The position numbers were made by a program, and so were the translations under genes. From contig CM055192.1 of assembly GCA_029224185.1 (NCBI GenBank), forward strand, positions 19,680,739-19,744,738: a DNA stretch of 64,000 nucleotides, in the 5' to 3' direction. Below the pieces are notes generated by a model. The model was given only the letters and a program-made list of their open reading frames with translations. It was not told the DNA's origin and made no database searches. Positions 12,340 through 22,669 of the stretch are shown here, piece after piece (the stretch's first letter is position 1; each line of letters opens with the position of its first letter). This DNA comes from Karalla daura (lineage: Eukaryota > Chordata > Actinopteri > Chaetodontiformes > Leiognathidae).

Positions 12340-12435
12340 TTTCTAATGGTGTGGAGCTCTTGAACTGGAATTTCCCTGAGGAAACCTCTGAAAGGAACCA
12401 ATAAAGTGCCTGTCTGTCCATCTATCTATCTACCG
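12340..12435 (+). mobile_element. Retroelement 3' tail with tetranucleotide end
   Basis: TTGAACTGGAATTTCCCTGA, CCAATAAAGTGCCTGTCTGT and a CTATCTATC run form the standard 3' end of a fish non-LTR or SINE element, in which the tail repeat serves in target-primed integration. No coding body remains. Confidence 0.55.
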
Positions 12436-12649
12436 CTAAGTTGTTTTGCTGCTTGTCTGAGAGGTGGTTTGAGGTGGTCTCATGAGGACACTACCTTATT
12501 CTTTCATATTCCTGCAGGACTGTATCTAGAGAAGCTCACTAAAACTCTGCCCTTGAGGCGACAGTCATGACTGATTGGTAATCAACCATGTCTGATATGT
12601 CAAACACCCTCAGGCGGCAGCTGATATTAATGGACCGCAACACATGGAG

Positions 12650-12870
12650 CTTACTTTAATTTGGTTCTATTCAACTTCATTTAGAGAGTTATTTCAAAGC
12701 AGTGTTATCTCTCGACATTTCCAAGAGAGTTGACAGACAGAGCCTGACAAATAGCAGCGTCTGAGCAAGCTGTAAGCAACAGTGGTGAGGAAAAACCTCC
12801 TGTAGTAGTCAGACAAACAGAAACAGGCTTAGAGCAAACAGCCACCTGCCTCTGACCGGTCAGGTTGGAG
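12650..12870 (+). mobile_element. Interspersed repeat (family A), copy 1
   Basis: Ordered motifs TTCAACTTCATTT, CAGTGTTATCTCTCGACA, GAGCAAGC...GGTGAGGAAAAACCTCC and CCTGCCTCTGACCGGT match a widespread teleost repeat whose consensus contains a CTGCCTCGACCGG block. A second copy is at 33255-33400. Confidence 0.6.
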
Positions 12871-12969
12871 CATGAAAGGGAAGTAGAGGAGAGAGAGCAG
12901 GAGAGAGAGAGAGAGCGAGAGAGAAAAGAACATGGAGAGAGGATGAAGATTAGGGAGATTCTTAGGACG

Positions 12970-13330
12970 ATCCTACGTGACGACGCGGCGTGAGCTCAAC
13001 AAATGGATCACATTCTGGACATCACGTTTCCAGCTCGTGACGAAGCCGCAGGAAGTCGATAACACGGCGCTCTCCACTCACACGCTGCGAGGCAACGCGG
13101 AAGTGGCTGCCGATCCCCCAGCGAGATGACTTCACTGCAGCACCATGGAGAGCTCCACAGTACTCAGCCGCGGCTGATGCTCTGCTAATTCCTCCCCAAA
13201 CGGCATCTGCTGGTCGGCACTCTCTCCACTCGCACTGATAATTGAACTCTTAGGAGGCACCAAAACACTCCGGTGCTCGAGCAGCCCTGGCACGAGTGGC
13301 GGGGGCCGAGGGATGGGCTGTTTCATGCCA
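12970..13330. promoter_or_regulatory. CpG-rich patch inside the kcnt1 intron
   Basis: CpGs are dense (CGTGACGACGCGGCGTG, CACGCTGCGAGGCAACGCGG, GGTGCTCGAGC). No exon was identified. It sits about 1 kb downstream of the conserved N-terminal exon and may hold an alternative promoter. KCNT1 is known to use alternative N-termini in mammals. Confidence 0.35.
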
Positions 13331-14295
13331 AGTTCAGAGCAGGATGAAAATGTGTTCTTCGAGGCAACACTAATGTGGTATGACCAAACAACCAGTTTGG
13401 GGGGCTAATTCCTCAGGTCAGGACGCTGCAGTATGCCTTTATTTGAAAGACAACAATGAATAGATATTAGACAGGGGACAAACTGAGGCTTCAACATAGA
13501 GAAACCATCTCTATCTTGAGGGGGGAGGTCTGCAACACTACCTATCCCCCCAAGAAAAAGCATTCTTTCACAGCCTCAATGGGAACCAAGGACAACAGTT
13601 GTTCACAGTAAATTTCAGGTGACCCTAATGGCTTTTAACCACAACTTGGTGCTCCCATTGACTAGGCTAATGACTTCACAGAGGTTGGATCCGGGCCACG
13701 AGCCAGTCAGAACAGAAACAACCTCTTGGATGATGTTGAAATGTCTTCAAGATAAGCTACAATGGGTCTAGTTGCTATGACTCTACAACTTCTTATACTA
13801 CAATTACCTGGAAGAACTGTCATCTGAGGGTGCTCGGACCACATACAGCAAGAGTTTGCATCAAACCCCTCAAATTAACGTGGCATTTGTGTGACATATT
13901 CAAGACTTTCTTCCACTGCAAAACTTTCACTTGCATCGCAACATCCACCTACACATCGGATAAACAGCTGAACACAAGACTCGCCATGTCTCTCGGGGGT
14001 TGTCGTGAGAAGTCGTTCTGGCAAATGTGAGGGGAAAAAAAAGCAAGTGATGTTGAAGTAACTAAGGCAGCTGCAGGGAAACTGGGCCCAGCAGTGGAGA
14101 AATCAGCAGTCAGCATTCCTGAGATGTGTGCAATGTCATGATCGACTGAAAACAAAGCTTCATGAGTGAACTGGACTGTGCAGTACACATTTGTCTACAC
14201 ACACACACACTCACAGAGCTACAAACCCTTTGAGGAAAGTCTCAGCACAGGCACTCCTACACTTTGACACATATATAGGGTTTTCTTCGAGCTAC
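13330..14295 (-). other. kcnt1 intron sequence, nothing recognised
   Basis: Noncoding on both strands as far as can be seen, with a short CA tract at 14199-14210. Confidence 0.5.
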
Positions 14296-15436
14296 CTGTC
14301 ATCATTCTGAAACGTCTGGTCCCCCAGCAGCAGGTCCCTGAAGCGATAGCGAGGTGGAAGAGGAGGCACCTCGGTGTCTACCTCCGCCATCTTGAGCGCA
14401 GAGATATCAAGAATAACCCCGGAGTTGCCGCTGTTGTTCTTCTGCAGGGTCTCAGTGGAGGTCCTGTCGGACGAGAGGGGAGAGGAGAGAGGGGAGAGGA
14501 GAGAGGAGAGAGGAGAGCTAATGCACTTCTCTGCTAAAAGAGACGAGTATTATAATTGAGACATTTAGCACAATTGATCTGAACAATGCAATGAGGCGCC
14601 TGTGATAGTTTTAAACACATGGTGGATTTGAGGCGATGATTGAAAAACTCATTTCCACAGAGCAGATTTAATATTGCGGGAAATCTGTAAGGCGGTTAGA
14701 GGGTTGCGTAATAAGCCAGAACAGATTGTACGTGATCGAAACAATCAGTGTTCAAGATCAGTATATGTCGTAATGAACTTCAACGCTGCCAAATTATTCA
14801 TGAGGGAGGAAAATTGAAATATCAATAAGGGAAAGAAGGGAAGAAGGCTCATTTCATTAATCTCAGGGAAACTCGGCTGTCTGGACACAGAGTAAACGAA
14901 ACCGCGGGTCCACTGAACATTACAAACACAACCCTCGATGCTCTTCAGCCTATAGAGATGAACACAGCTGAGCAAACAGCTTTAACTGAATTTCCCGACG
15001 GGAACCTCCCAGAGGGATCAATAAAGTTTCTATCATCTTAACATAAATGATTTCACTTGTTCAAGGAACGCTCCTCAATGCCCTCATTCTCCGAGTCAAA
15101 GCATGTCAAGCAGAAAAGTCTCGAGCAGATGATTCGACACGCATCATGTATTATTAAATGAAACAAAATGAACATACGCAAACCACATGCAATATTCAGG
15201 AGGAAAACCACGACACTTTATTTAAGGAGGTCGGAGCAGGGACAAATGTGAAAATTCAGGCCGACTCTTGGCTAATTCGAGTGCTTGTGATTGTATGCAT
15301 GCCGTGCAGCATTGGCAACGTATTGACATGTGTACGTGTTCCCATACTGTCACTCAGTGTCGTGTGTAGGGGAATTAAGAGCTCCGGGAGATTACCTGTC
15401 ACCATGGGAACTTGATGATCGGCGTGGAGGGCTCAT
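14296..15436 (-). CDS. kcnt1: Sodium-activated potassium channel KCNT1-like, N-terminal coding exons (partial)
   Basis: This is the amino terminus of a Slack/Slick-type (KCNT) potassium channel, a plasma-membrane tetramer opened by intracellular sodium. Two exons are seen. The first (15438-15396) starts CCATG, encodes MSPPRRSSSSHGD and ends AG before a GTAAT donor. The second (14463-14296) follows a CCGACAG acceptor and ends before a GTAGC donor. The two-base end of the first and one-base start of the second join to an arginine codon in frame. The second exon contains LPPRYRFRDLLLGDQTFQND, near-identical to KCNT1 and KCNT2 just before the conserved cytoplasmic N-terminal segment. The preceding GVILDISALKMAEVDTEV resembles the KCNT1 long form more than KCNT2, hence the symbol, but the paralogue is not certain. 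About 70 residues of a protein usually over 1100 long are present. No transmembrane, pore or RCK exon was found from 1 to 14290, so the next intron exceeds 14 kb. Confidence 0.8.
14464..14520 (-). repeat. Polypurine/polypyrimidine microsatellite forming the kcnt1 exon acceptor tract
   Basis: The plus strand is an imperfect GAGAGG/GGAGA repeat. On the coding strand it becomes a long CT-rich tract running straight into the CCGACAG acceptor of the conserved kcnt1 N-terminal exon. A length-variable repeat therefore appears to serve as the splice polypyrimidine tract. Confidence 0.7.
14985..15045 (+). mobile_element. Retroelement 3' tail
   Basis: ACTGAATTTCCCGACGGGA, AGAGGGATCAATAAAGTTTC and TATC repeat the tail seen at 12340-12435. 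It lies in the intron between the first two coding exons of kcnt1. Confidence 0.5.
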
Positions 15437-15497
15437 GGCTGCCTCTTGTTGGGGGGCTTCAAGCACCAATTGACAGATTAAAAGAATGAGAAAGAAC

Positions 15498-15550
15498 AGA
15501 GAAAGAGAGAGAGAGAGGGGGAGGGAGAAGGAGAAGGAGAAGGAGAGAGA
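15498..15550 (+). repeat. GA-rich low-complexity tract
   Basis: GAGA units pass into a GGAGAA hexanucleotide series. It is polypyrimidine on the kcnt1 coding strand, 60 bp upstream of the ATG exon, and may assist its acceptor. Confidence 0.75.
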
Positions 15551-15959
15551 CAACATCTATTAAAAATTCACCTCTTTAACAGTTAGCATGGATGTAATGT
15601 GATTACATTTGCTGTATATGTCGCAGCTTAACTCCGCTCTCCGAGCCCGGCAAGACCTTTGAAACGTGCTGCTCTTTAAATGGAGTGGGATTAAACCGAC
15701 ACACTTTAAATGTAGTTAAAAATTAATGTGTGCACTGTTTCACACATGCCCAAGATGGTTTATGGCGTCGAACGTAAGCTCTGACAGAGGGAAAAGCAGC
15801 ACTTCAGGCACGTCAATCAGGTAGTATCTGAATGTATTTTTACTGAGGCCACACTTAGAGTATGGGCCCTAATGTGTTGAGCTACGGAGGTTTGCTGTAA
15901 TTTCCTTATAATAAGAGATGCACCTGACTTTCTGTTGTACAGTGTACAATGACAATAGT

Positions 15960-16165
15960 GGATCTCATTTGACTTGTATTTGCATGTTCTCTCTACACTC
16001 GATAAACATGCAAAACATTAGGATCGCAAAGGTCTACTGGAGCCTTCAAGGTACGGGAGTGAATGGTTTGTGTGCACCCTGAGATGGACTGGCAACCCTT
16101 CCCGGGCTCTAGCAGACCCCCATGACACCACTGGGTGCAAAGTGATTTAGATAATGGAATACAGA
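15960..16165 (+). mobile_element. SINE-like interspersed repeat, copy 6 (+), diverged
   Basis: GCATGTTCTC, AAACATGCAAAACATTAGG, GTGCACCCTGAGATGGACTG, GCAACCCTTCCCGGG and AGCAGACCCCCATGACACCA preserve the family order. The AATTGCCCC core is lost. Confidence 0.55.
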
Positions 16166-16169
16166 ATAT

Positions 16170-17200
16170 GAACAAATGTTTATTCCTTAAGGGTGTGTGC
16201 TTGACTCTTCTTAAGTGAATCAATGTTGAGCTTTCTTCAACGAAGGCTTATATGACATGATTTTCCAGCCTTTCCTGTCGAAAATGCTTTGATTTCCCTC
16301 TTAAGCCTCTACAGATGGAGCAATAAGTGGGTAATACAGAGCGATGTATTTGTGTGTGGTCAGCACTATACAACTGTGGGCAGCCTTGAGTGGGCTAATG
16401 GCACCCGGAGACAAGCTCTCTCTGATTAACAGTGAAAGTACCGGCCCTCAGCACGCACACAGATAGACAAAAGAGAGCTGGGGAGATGGCAAATGAGTGT
16501 GACACTGAGGTGAGGAGCGGCTAGGCTCAAAGCGGTAAACAGGAAACACTAGATGAGTGAAGGAATCAAAACAACGCATTGTCTGTGTCCTTTACGGTAA
16601 GGAACGGGGCAGGTTTAAGGAAATGAGAGGATAAGAGGACACTGTAAATCAAGCATCGCAGTGAAATGCTGCTCGTCCTCTATTATAATACAGTCTGCAG
16701 CCACTGAGAGCCAACTTAATGGATGAGGTAAAGTGACCATAATAATAGGAAACGGACTTGCTCCCGGTAAAAGACTGCCTCCACTTAATGGAGAGTTTTG
16801 GTCTAAAGAAAGCTGGAGGAAAAAAAAGAACAAAACAAGACATGCAGGGCAGAGATAAAACCGGCCTCTAAAATGAAAAAAAGATACAGACTCAAAGCAT
16901 GTGAAATAAAAAGCGTTCTCCAAATTCCACACATACATATTATGAAGACTCGTGGTAAATGTCACGATTACAAAGAAATGTCCGACAAATCAGTACAGTA
17001 CCAACAGTACCAAGCATGTTCAACCCATTCAATCTTTAAAGAAGGCCTGAGGTTTATCTTGGAGTGTTCATTCTGACGTTATCAACATGGACATACACAG
17101 ATGGAAATAAAACAGGATATTATAAAACAGGATATATCTTTCTGCAAAAATGATCAAGACACATTATGCCAAAATGACAACGATGAAATCCAGTGACACT
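16170..17200 (-). other. kcnt1 intron sequence, nothing recognised
   Basis: AT-rich noncoding DNA without exon or repeat signatures. Confidence 0.4.
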
Positions 17201-17209
17201 GTTCAAGTA

Positions 17210-17930
17210 AGAAGCAAAGACCAACTCCCACATGAGAGATAGGACAAACCCAAGCAGCAAGTTTATTGAATGATATTAAAAACATCAAACATGCATTGAA
17301 ACGCTATCGCAGCTTAGAAGGTGTCACTTAATTGCCCAATTGAATCTGTAAAACTTTGCTCAGCAGCTCGCAAATGATATGCAGGAGAAATAATAAAAAA
17401 TAATGGCTCAAATTTACCCTGGAGTTATTTGGGCATTTCAGGATTAGTTTCTTCCCCAAAAAGTTCAACAATGGACCAATGGACATGAAATAACAGGAAT
17501 AAGACATGTCTCTTCGACAATACCTCCAGCATGAGTGACAGTACAAAAAACCAAGCAGCAGAAGTTTATTGCATGACATTAAAAACATTAAACATGCTTT
17601 GAAACTCTACCCCAATTTCAATGGTATAATTTGAATGTTTGTTACCTTTGCTGCCTTTGCAATTATGCAGTTGAAACCCATTAAACTTTTGAATAATAAT
17701 GGCTCAAGCTGCCAAGCCATACTGTCCAGTATTTTAAAAAATAGTAAAATATCTAACCAAAACACCCACATGAGTGACAGAACAAAACCAATAGGAATAC
17801 GTCTATTGGACGACATTGAAAATGTATTTCAACTGTGCCCCAACAATAACAGTAGCCTATCATTTAATTGTCCAATTTGCGCAGCAGCATGCATGCATGT
17901 AATGTCATGCCATAGAGATACACTAATAGA
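17210..17930. repeat. Degenerate tandem triplication, unit about 240-300 bp
   Basis: Three successive blocks share the order CACATGAGxGA, ACAAAxCCAAGCAGCAx, GTTTATTGxATGAxATTAAAAA, CAxxAAACATGCxTTGAAAC, a CCAATTTG-like box and ATAATGGCTCAA. Landmarks fall at about 17244, 17544 and 17783. The third unit is most diverged. They lie in the first kcnt1 intron. Confidence 0.55.
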
Positions 17931-18027
17931 CGCACAAGTAAAGTAAACTTTCCAAATGAGGCAGTGTGAATATTCTCATGCTTTCTGCAGGGGAAAGGTA
18001 GGGGGACTTGTGGCTAGCTTGGTTTAC

Positions 18028-18225
18028 CTGGCTGAGTCCCGTCTCTGACCGAGGTCCCATCATCCTGACGCTGACCTCCACACGCTGCTCTGCCTGTGCG
18101 AAGGAGGACGTTTCCCAACAAGCGCCGTCATTATTCACAAATGGCACTTATCAAAGGGGCGGGAGGTGGACTCCAGCGGCCAGGCAGCCACACAAGAGTC
18201 TAACGGAGTGAGCTCACGCATTCAG
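18028..18225 (-). other. kcnt1: Probable 5' untranslated first exon of the KCNT1-like gene
   Basis: On the minus strand an open stretch ends in CTCAGCCAG followed by a GTAAAC donor at 18027. It lies directly downstream of promoter-like motifs. Its in-frame ATGs (for example MMGPRSETGLSQ) reach the donor in phase 0. Spliced to the acceptor at 15438 that frame reads one more codon and stops across the kcnt1 ATG, and spliced to 14463 it also stops within four codons. The exon is therefore read as 5' UTR carrying a short upstream open frame. The 5' boundary is estimated from the TATA-like motif and is approximate. Confidence 0.4.
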
Positions 18226-18380
18226 GTGCATCACATCGACCCGGTTTACATAATATAAACAGCAAAAAGCTGTGTTTTTTTTTCACTGAACCTTACTACT
18301 TTGCAGCATAGAGTACCGGATTGTTTAGGTTTGTGCGAGAAACGAGATCCGGTCGGATGACGGCTCCTGATTGGACGACT
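18151..18380 (-). promoter_or_regulatory. Putative promoter of the KCNT1-like gene
   Basis: Read on the minus strand, this GC- and CpG-enriched stretch has a CCAAT box at 18374-18369, a TATA-like GTTTATATTA at 18260-18251 and a GC box, TCCCGCCCC, at 18164-18156. The spacing suits initiation near 18225, upstream of the donor at 18028. The motifs are seen directly; promoter activity is inferred. Confidence 0.4.
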
Positions 18381-18479
18381 CGCCAGCACGCAATGTCAAA
18401 GATTTAACGTACAGTTATTTTAAATATCAATGCGCGACTCCCTAACCACCGACATCTTCCTTGTCGCCTAGCAACAACT

Positions 18480-18725
18480 TTGTTTGCTGCTGTGTGGACG
18501 AACTACATCGCTTTGCGGAAGAGAGATGACGCACCCCTTCCTCGCTGTTTCTTGTCATATGGACATAATGCGACTGTGAGCGTGATGCGGTCACTCCCTG
18601 CTGGTTTTCATGCTTCCCTGTCAGCATCAGCATCCTTCCCTCCCCAGGACGAACAGGAGGAGGAGGGCGAGCATCTCAACCTTGAGTCCCCTACTGCCGT
18701 TTCGCCATCTGCCGGACAACTTTGA
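18480..18725 (+). other. Open frame divergent from the KCNT1-like promoter
   Basis: An 81-codon plus-strand frame starts 100-150 bp beyond the promoter-like region and ends in acidic low-complexity sequence (PPQDEQEEEGEHLNLESPT). A CCTTCCCTCCCCAG acceptor-like string lies inside it. It is either a chance frame in CpG-rich DNA or part of a short divergent transcript. No family similarity is recognised. Confidence 0.2.
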
Positions 18726-18729
18726 GACA

Positions 18730-20080
18730 TGTCAGGTTTGTGCTGAGAAAAAACTGAAAATGTTGGATGCTAAGACTACTTCGTCTTAAGACAAGGCTTT
18801 TATTGTGTGATTGATATATCGAGCTGGTAGATATCGCAGAATTATTTTTTTCTTCACGCTTTTCTGTGTTTGAAAAAGATCCAAACAAGCGAGATTATAG
18901 TGTAAAAAAAAAAAAATCCAGTGTATGCACTGTGTTTCTATCACTCAGAGTCATCTGGTGGTAAAAGGTGGAAAGTGCAACTTTGCTGCTGTGCTGGTGA
19001 CTGAGGAGATGAAAAAGCAAAGCTTTAACACCTACAAAATCATTCAGTAAAAAAACAAGTGGCTGCTGTGAGTCTAATTGTAAAGACATCCGCTCAGCCC
19101 CCCCATCCCAAAAAAATAAACATTACATAGCAATCACACCACAGCAGTCTTTATTCATTTAGAATATTATTTACCAACTAGGAGCATGCATGCAAAGTCT
19201 TGGCAACTTGAAGTACTGTCTAGACAAGACATTAATGTTCATTTCCAAATAAAACAATTGCAAAACATACCTGGAACAGCTCTCTCCTCTGCTATTTGCC
19301 TCACCATGGTCCCCCTCAAATTGAAAAAAATATTCATTCTGCGTACACAGAGGGAGACACCGCTGGCTCGTCTGTGTGTCTCTGGAAAAGACGTGTTGCT
19401 CTGTGTGCGTTCCTTGCGCTCAGCCCATTATTCTCCAGGGGAAAGAGCTCTGAGCGTCATCATTTTAAAGCCCACACAGCCACTTATGCTTTCCCATGCC
19501 AGCAGTCAGGACTCACTCTCTCTCTCTTGCTTATCTCGCTCAGGATCTTTATTCCGACATGTATTTCCTGTATACATACTGTATTTTCTTAACTTGATCC
19601 AGCTGATTTTCTAATTGCACAACCCTTCTCTTGTTTTTTTTTCTTTTCAATGTTGGATGTTTACCAAGGCTGAATGATGGAATATGACGGAGGTTTCTGT
19701 TCACCGGCAGTGATGAGGGGGTCATTTACAGCATGATGGCATCACCGATTTCTGACGTGTACAAACCGAGCCAGTTACACAATGATTATATACATTTCAG
19801 AGAAAGAAGTGGAATACATTGATACTCTTTTATCACTACCACTATTGTTATTCCACCGGAATCATAGACTGCAAAAAATCTTCGAAGTTGCCTTCAGGAG
19901 ACTGAGAACATCCCAAAAGACTCATCTCACCCCACTCATCACCTTCTTGAACTGCTGCGCTCCACAAAACAGTGCATAGAGGTTTATTAATTAAAGACAG
20001 AGACATACTTCAACCTGGAAGCACAACCCCAAATACAGCACTTGCAACATGCAAGAACCTATCATAACACTCTGAGCCGA
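18730..20080. other. Intergenic stretch between the kcnt1-like 5' end and the KLHL 3' end
   Basis: The plus strand from 19186 to 19614 contains overlapping open frames without family signature. An A run is at 18903-18916. Nothing else was recognised. Confidence 0.4.
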
Positions 20081-20084
20081 CCTC

Positions 20085-20150
20085 TTGATTTGTATGTATT
20101 GTATGTTCCTGTACAATGGCAATAAACAATCTTGAATCTGGAGGCCGTGT
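20085..20150 (+). mobile_element. Retroelement 3' tail (CTGTACAATGGCAATAAA type)
   Basis: TGTATTGTATGTTCCTGTAC and AATGGCAATAAACAATCTTG match the 3' end of a common fish non-LTR family. A related fragment (CTGTACAGTGGCAATAATGG) is at 62208. Confidence 0.5.
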
Positions 20151-20890
20151 CATTGTCATTTCTGTTTCTTTCCTTCACTGCAATCCTGAACAATACATCA
20201 AGGTTGAAAGTACTACTTAAATCACCTAGTAGCATTTCATCACTTACAAAACCTCAACCTGCTCTATATTCATGTTTATATTCTATGTTCCGCTGCCTCT
20301 GCAATTACTCAGTAAACCAAACAGAATGTATGTTTATTCTGTGTTACAAAACACCAAATCACTCGTTATACTCATCATTGTAGTGTTGTTTTCAAGGTTT
20401 TTAAAGTCTTCAGGCTGTCATATCATCCAATACTGGCTTATGGCAAATCGCAGAGCTTAAAAAAACAATTCCAATGTGCTAAAATCTGTCAATATATTCT
20501 CAGTATATTGATATCAGTATTGGATTCAAAAAATCCAATATATCTGTGACTGTGTCCTCTAAAATGTATCTGTGAATTCTACAAAAGAGATGTGTTTTGT
20601 GAGGTAGAGGCATAAAAAGACCAAAAGTATAATGTAAAACCCAGTTGCCTATAATGCGCTTCAATTTAATGCTCACTGTGGCGCTTGCAACATCGGTGGT
20701 CGGCTTTGACTAATGCAGCACTGTCTCGTTCTGAAGTGAACCCTTCAATTATTCAATTATCACACACAGCCTGACTTAAACCATATCACAGTTCGTCCTG
20801 GAGGTTAGTGTTCATCCATTAGGCTATTTTTCTCTCCAACACACAACATGAGCGCACAAATTGTTCATACATTTTGAGCATTGTCGAGTC

Positions 20891-20948
20891 TCAGCACAGC
20901 ACAGCCACTCTGCCTCCTGGATGCTTGCTCTTCATGCTTCCAAAGTGT
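20891..20948 (-). other. KLHL terminal coding exon
   Basis: A CT-rich tract and TTTTTAG acceptor precede ACACTTTGG. The single first base completes an arginine codon from the exon ending at 22316, and nineteen codons including TGA at 20893-20891 follow. The peptide HFGSMKSKHPGGRV is the closing strand of the sixth blade. If the intron at 22315 were retained, translation would stop at once after TNTWR, so splicing decides whether the propeller closes. Confidence 0.75.
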
Positions 20949-22634
20949 CTAAAAACAGATGGAGAGGCAGAGACTCAGACAGTGGAGCGTTCAGATTCAG
21001 TAAGCAGCCTGAAGGCATATATAATATATAGGAGCCCTTGCTTAGTGCATGAATCACAAAGTGGCTTCATGTATTTGTCTGGCTCGAAGCTGCAGACTTT
21101 CTTCATGCAAAGTACTTTTTTGTTTCATAAGCTTGAAATTCCTTTGACAGCTGTATCACAAAGGAAAGCACAGACAATAATGTGGAACATTAGTGAATGT
21201 AATATCACATCTAAATTCTAAATGAGTATGAGCAATTACTGTGGATAATGAGGCTATTCTCTTTTTCTGTAGTCATCATATCAGTTTTGAGTTAATTTCT
21301 TGCATGACTTTGACCACACTCCAGAATCAACTCCAGAATCAAACTGTGTGTAATTTTGACAATAATTGGGACTGCAATGGCAACATGGAGACTCAGTGGA
21401 TCGCACTGTTGCCTCACAGCAGTCCCTGGTCCCTGGTTTGAATCCTGGTCTGTTCTCCTTGTGTTAGCACTGGTTTATTTCAGGTTTTCTGGTTTCATCC
21501 AAGAGTCCAAAAACATGCATAAAGGTCACTTAGAGACTCTAAATTGTCCCAGGGTGTGAAGTCAGTGGTGTGTGCACATTGGCGATAGGTCCTGGCTGAA
21601 CCCCACGACACCATTGGGTATGATGATAATGGATGGATGGACTGCAAATAGTTTAGCGATAGTGAATAGTGATTTTTTTTCCTTTCCTCATAAATTCAGG
21701 ATAAAATTAGCTTTAGCAATTATCGCAAAATCGGACTCCTTCTGTTAGTCCTCTCTAGCCACTTCTCTGCTGCCCTCCAGGGCTCCTGGTATGCTTATTT
21801 ATTCTCATTAGGGTCCTTTTCCTCTATTCTTGTTGCCTCGCCTACGGATCAAATATGCATGTTATCCATCTCATCCATCTCTGTCATTAAAAACACAGTC
21901 CAGGGACAATTCACTTGCACCCAGCATCCTCATTATGCTCTGATTATAGTTGCATTACCTGTAGTTCTATATGAGGTGTAATAAATAAATTAAGTTGAAG
22001 TTGAAGGTATGTTTATTTTCACTAGTCTATTAAAGATTTATTTATCACATATAATCAACACATTGTTTCTCTTTAACATGTTTCCACACTCAGACTCTCA
22101 ACTGTAAATTGATGTGCCGCAAAAGTGATTCATAGCCATAAAAATATTATTGTTTTATGTTCCACACCACATTAACAGAGAGTGGAAACAAAAGCATGCG
22201 GGAGCTCAGGGTATTAGTTGAACGGTGAGTAATCTCTGGGAAGCCTGGTTATAAAACCCCCCACAGCAGAATAGTGCAAAGCAGCATTAAAGATGTCACG
22301 ATAGTCTCCTCTTACCTCCATGTGTTGGTCTTATGACAGTACACTTCGATTGTTTTCAGGTTGGTGACACCATCCCAGCCCCCTGCAGCCAGCAGCGCCC
22401 CGTTGAAGACTACAAGAGACACCTGAGGCACAGGAAGTGTGGGTGAGACAGTCTGAAAATTACATCATCAGTCTAAAATAAAGTCTTATTTTCAATCTCA
22501 GCTGAGCTAAACATGGTTTCCGCTGAGACCTTTGTCACAGCCACGTATTAGTAAAATGTACAATTAGAAAAATCAATGTACTTTTTTAGTCAGACAGTTT
22601 TAAAGAAACATCTCAATATATCTCAGATAATCCT

Positions 22635-22669
<35 letters not shown>

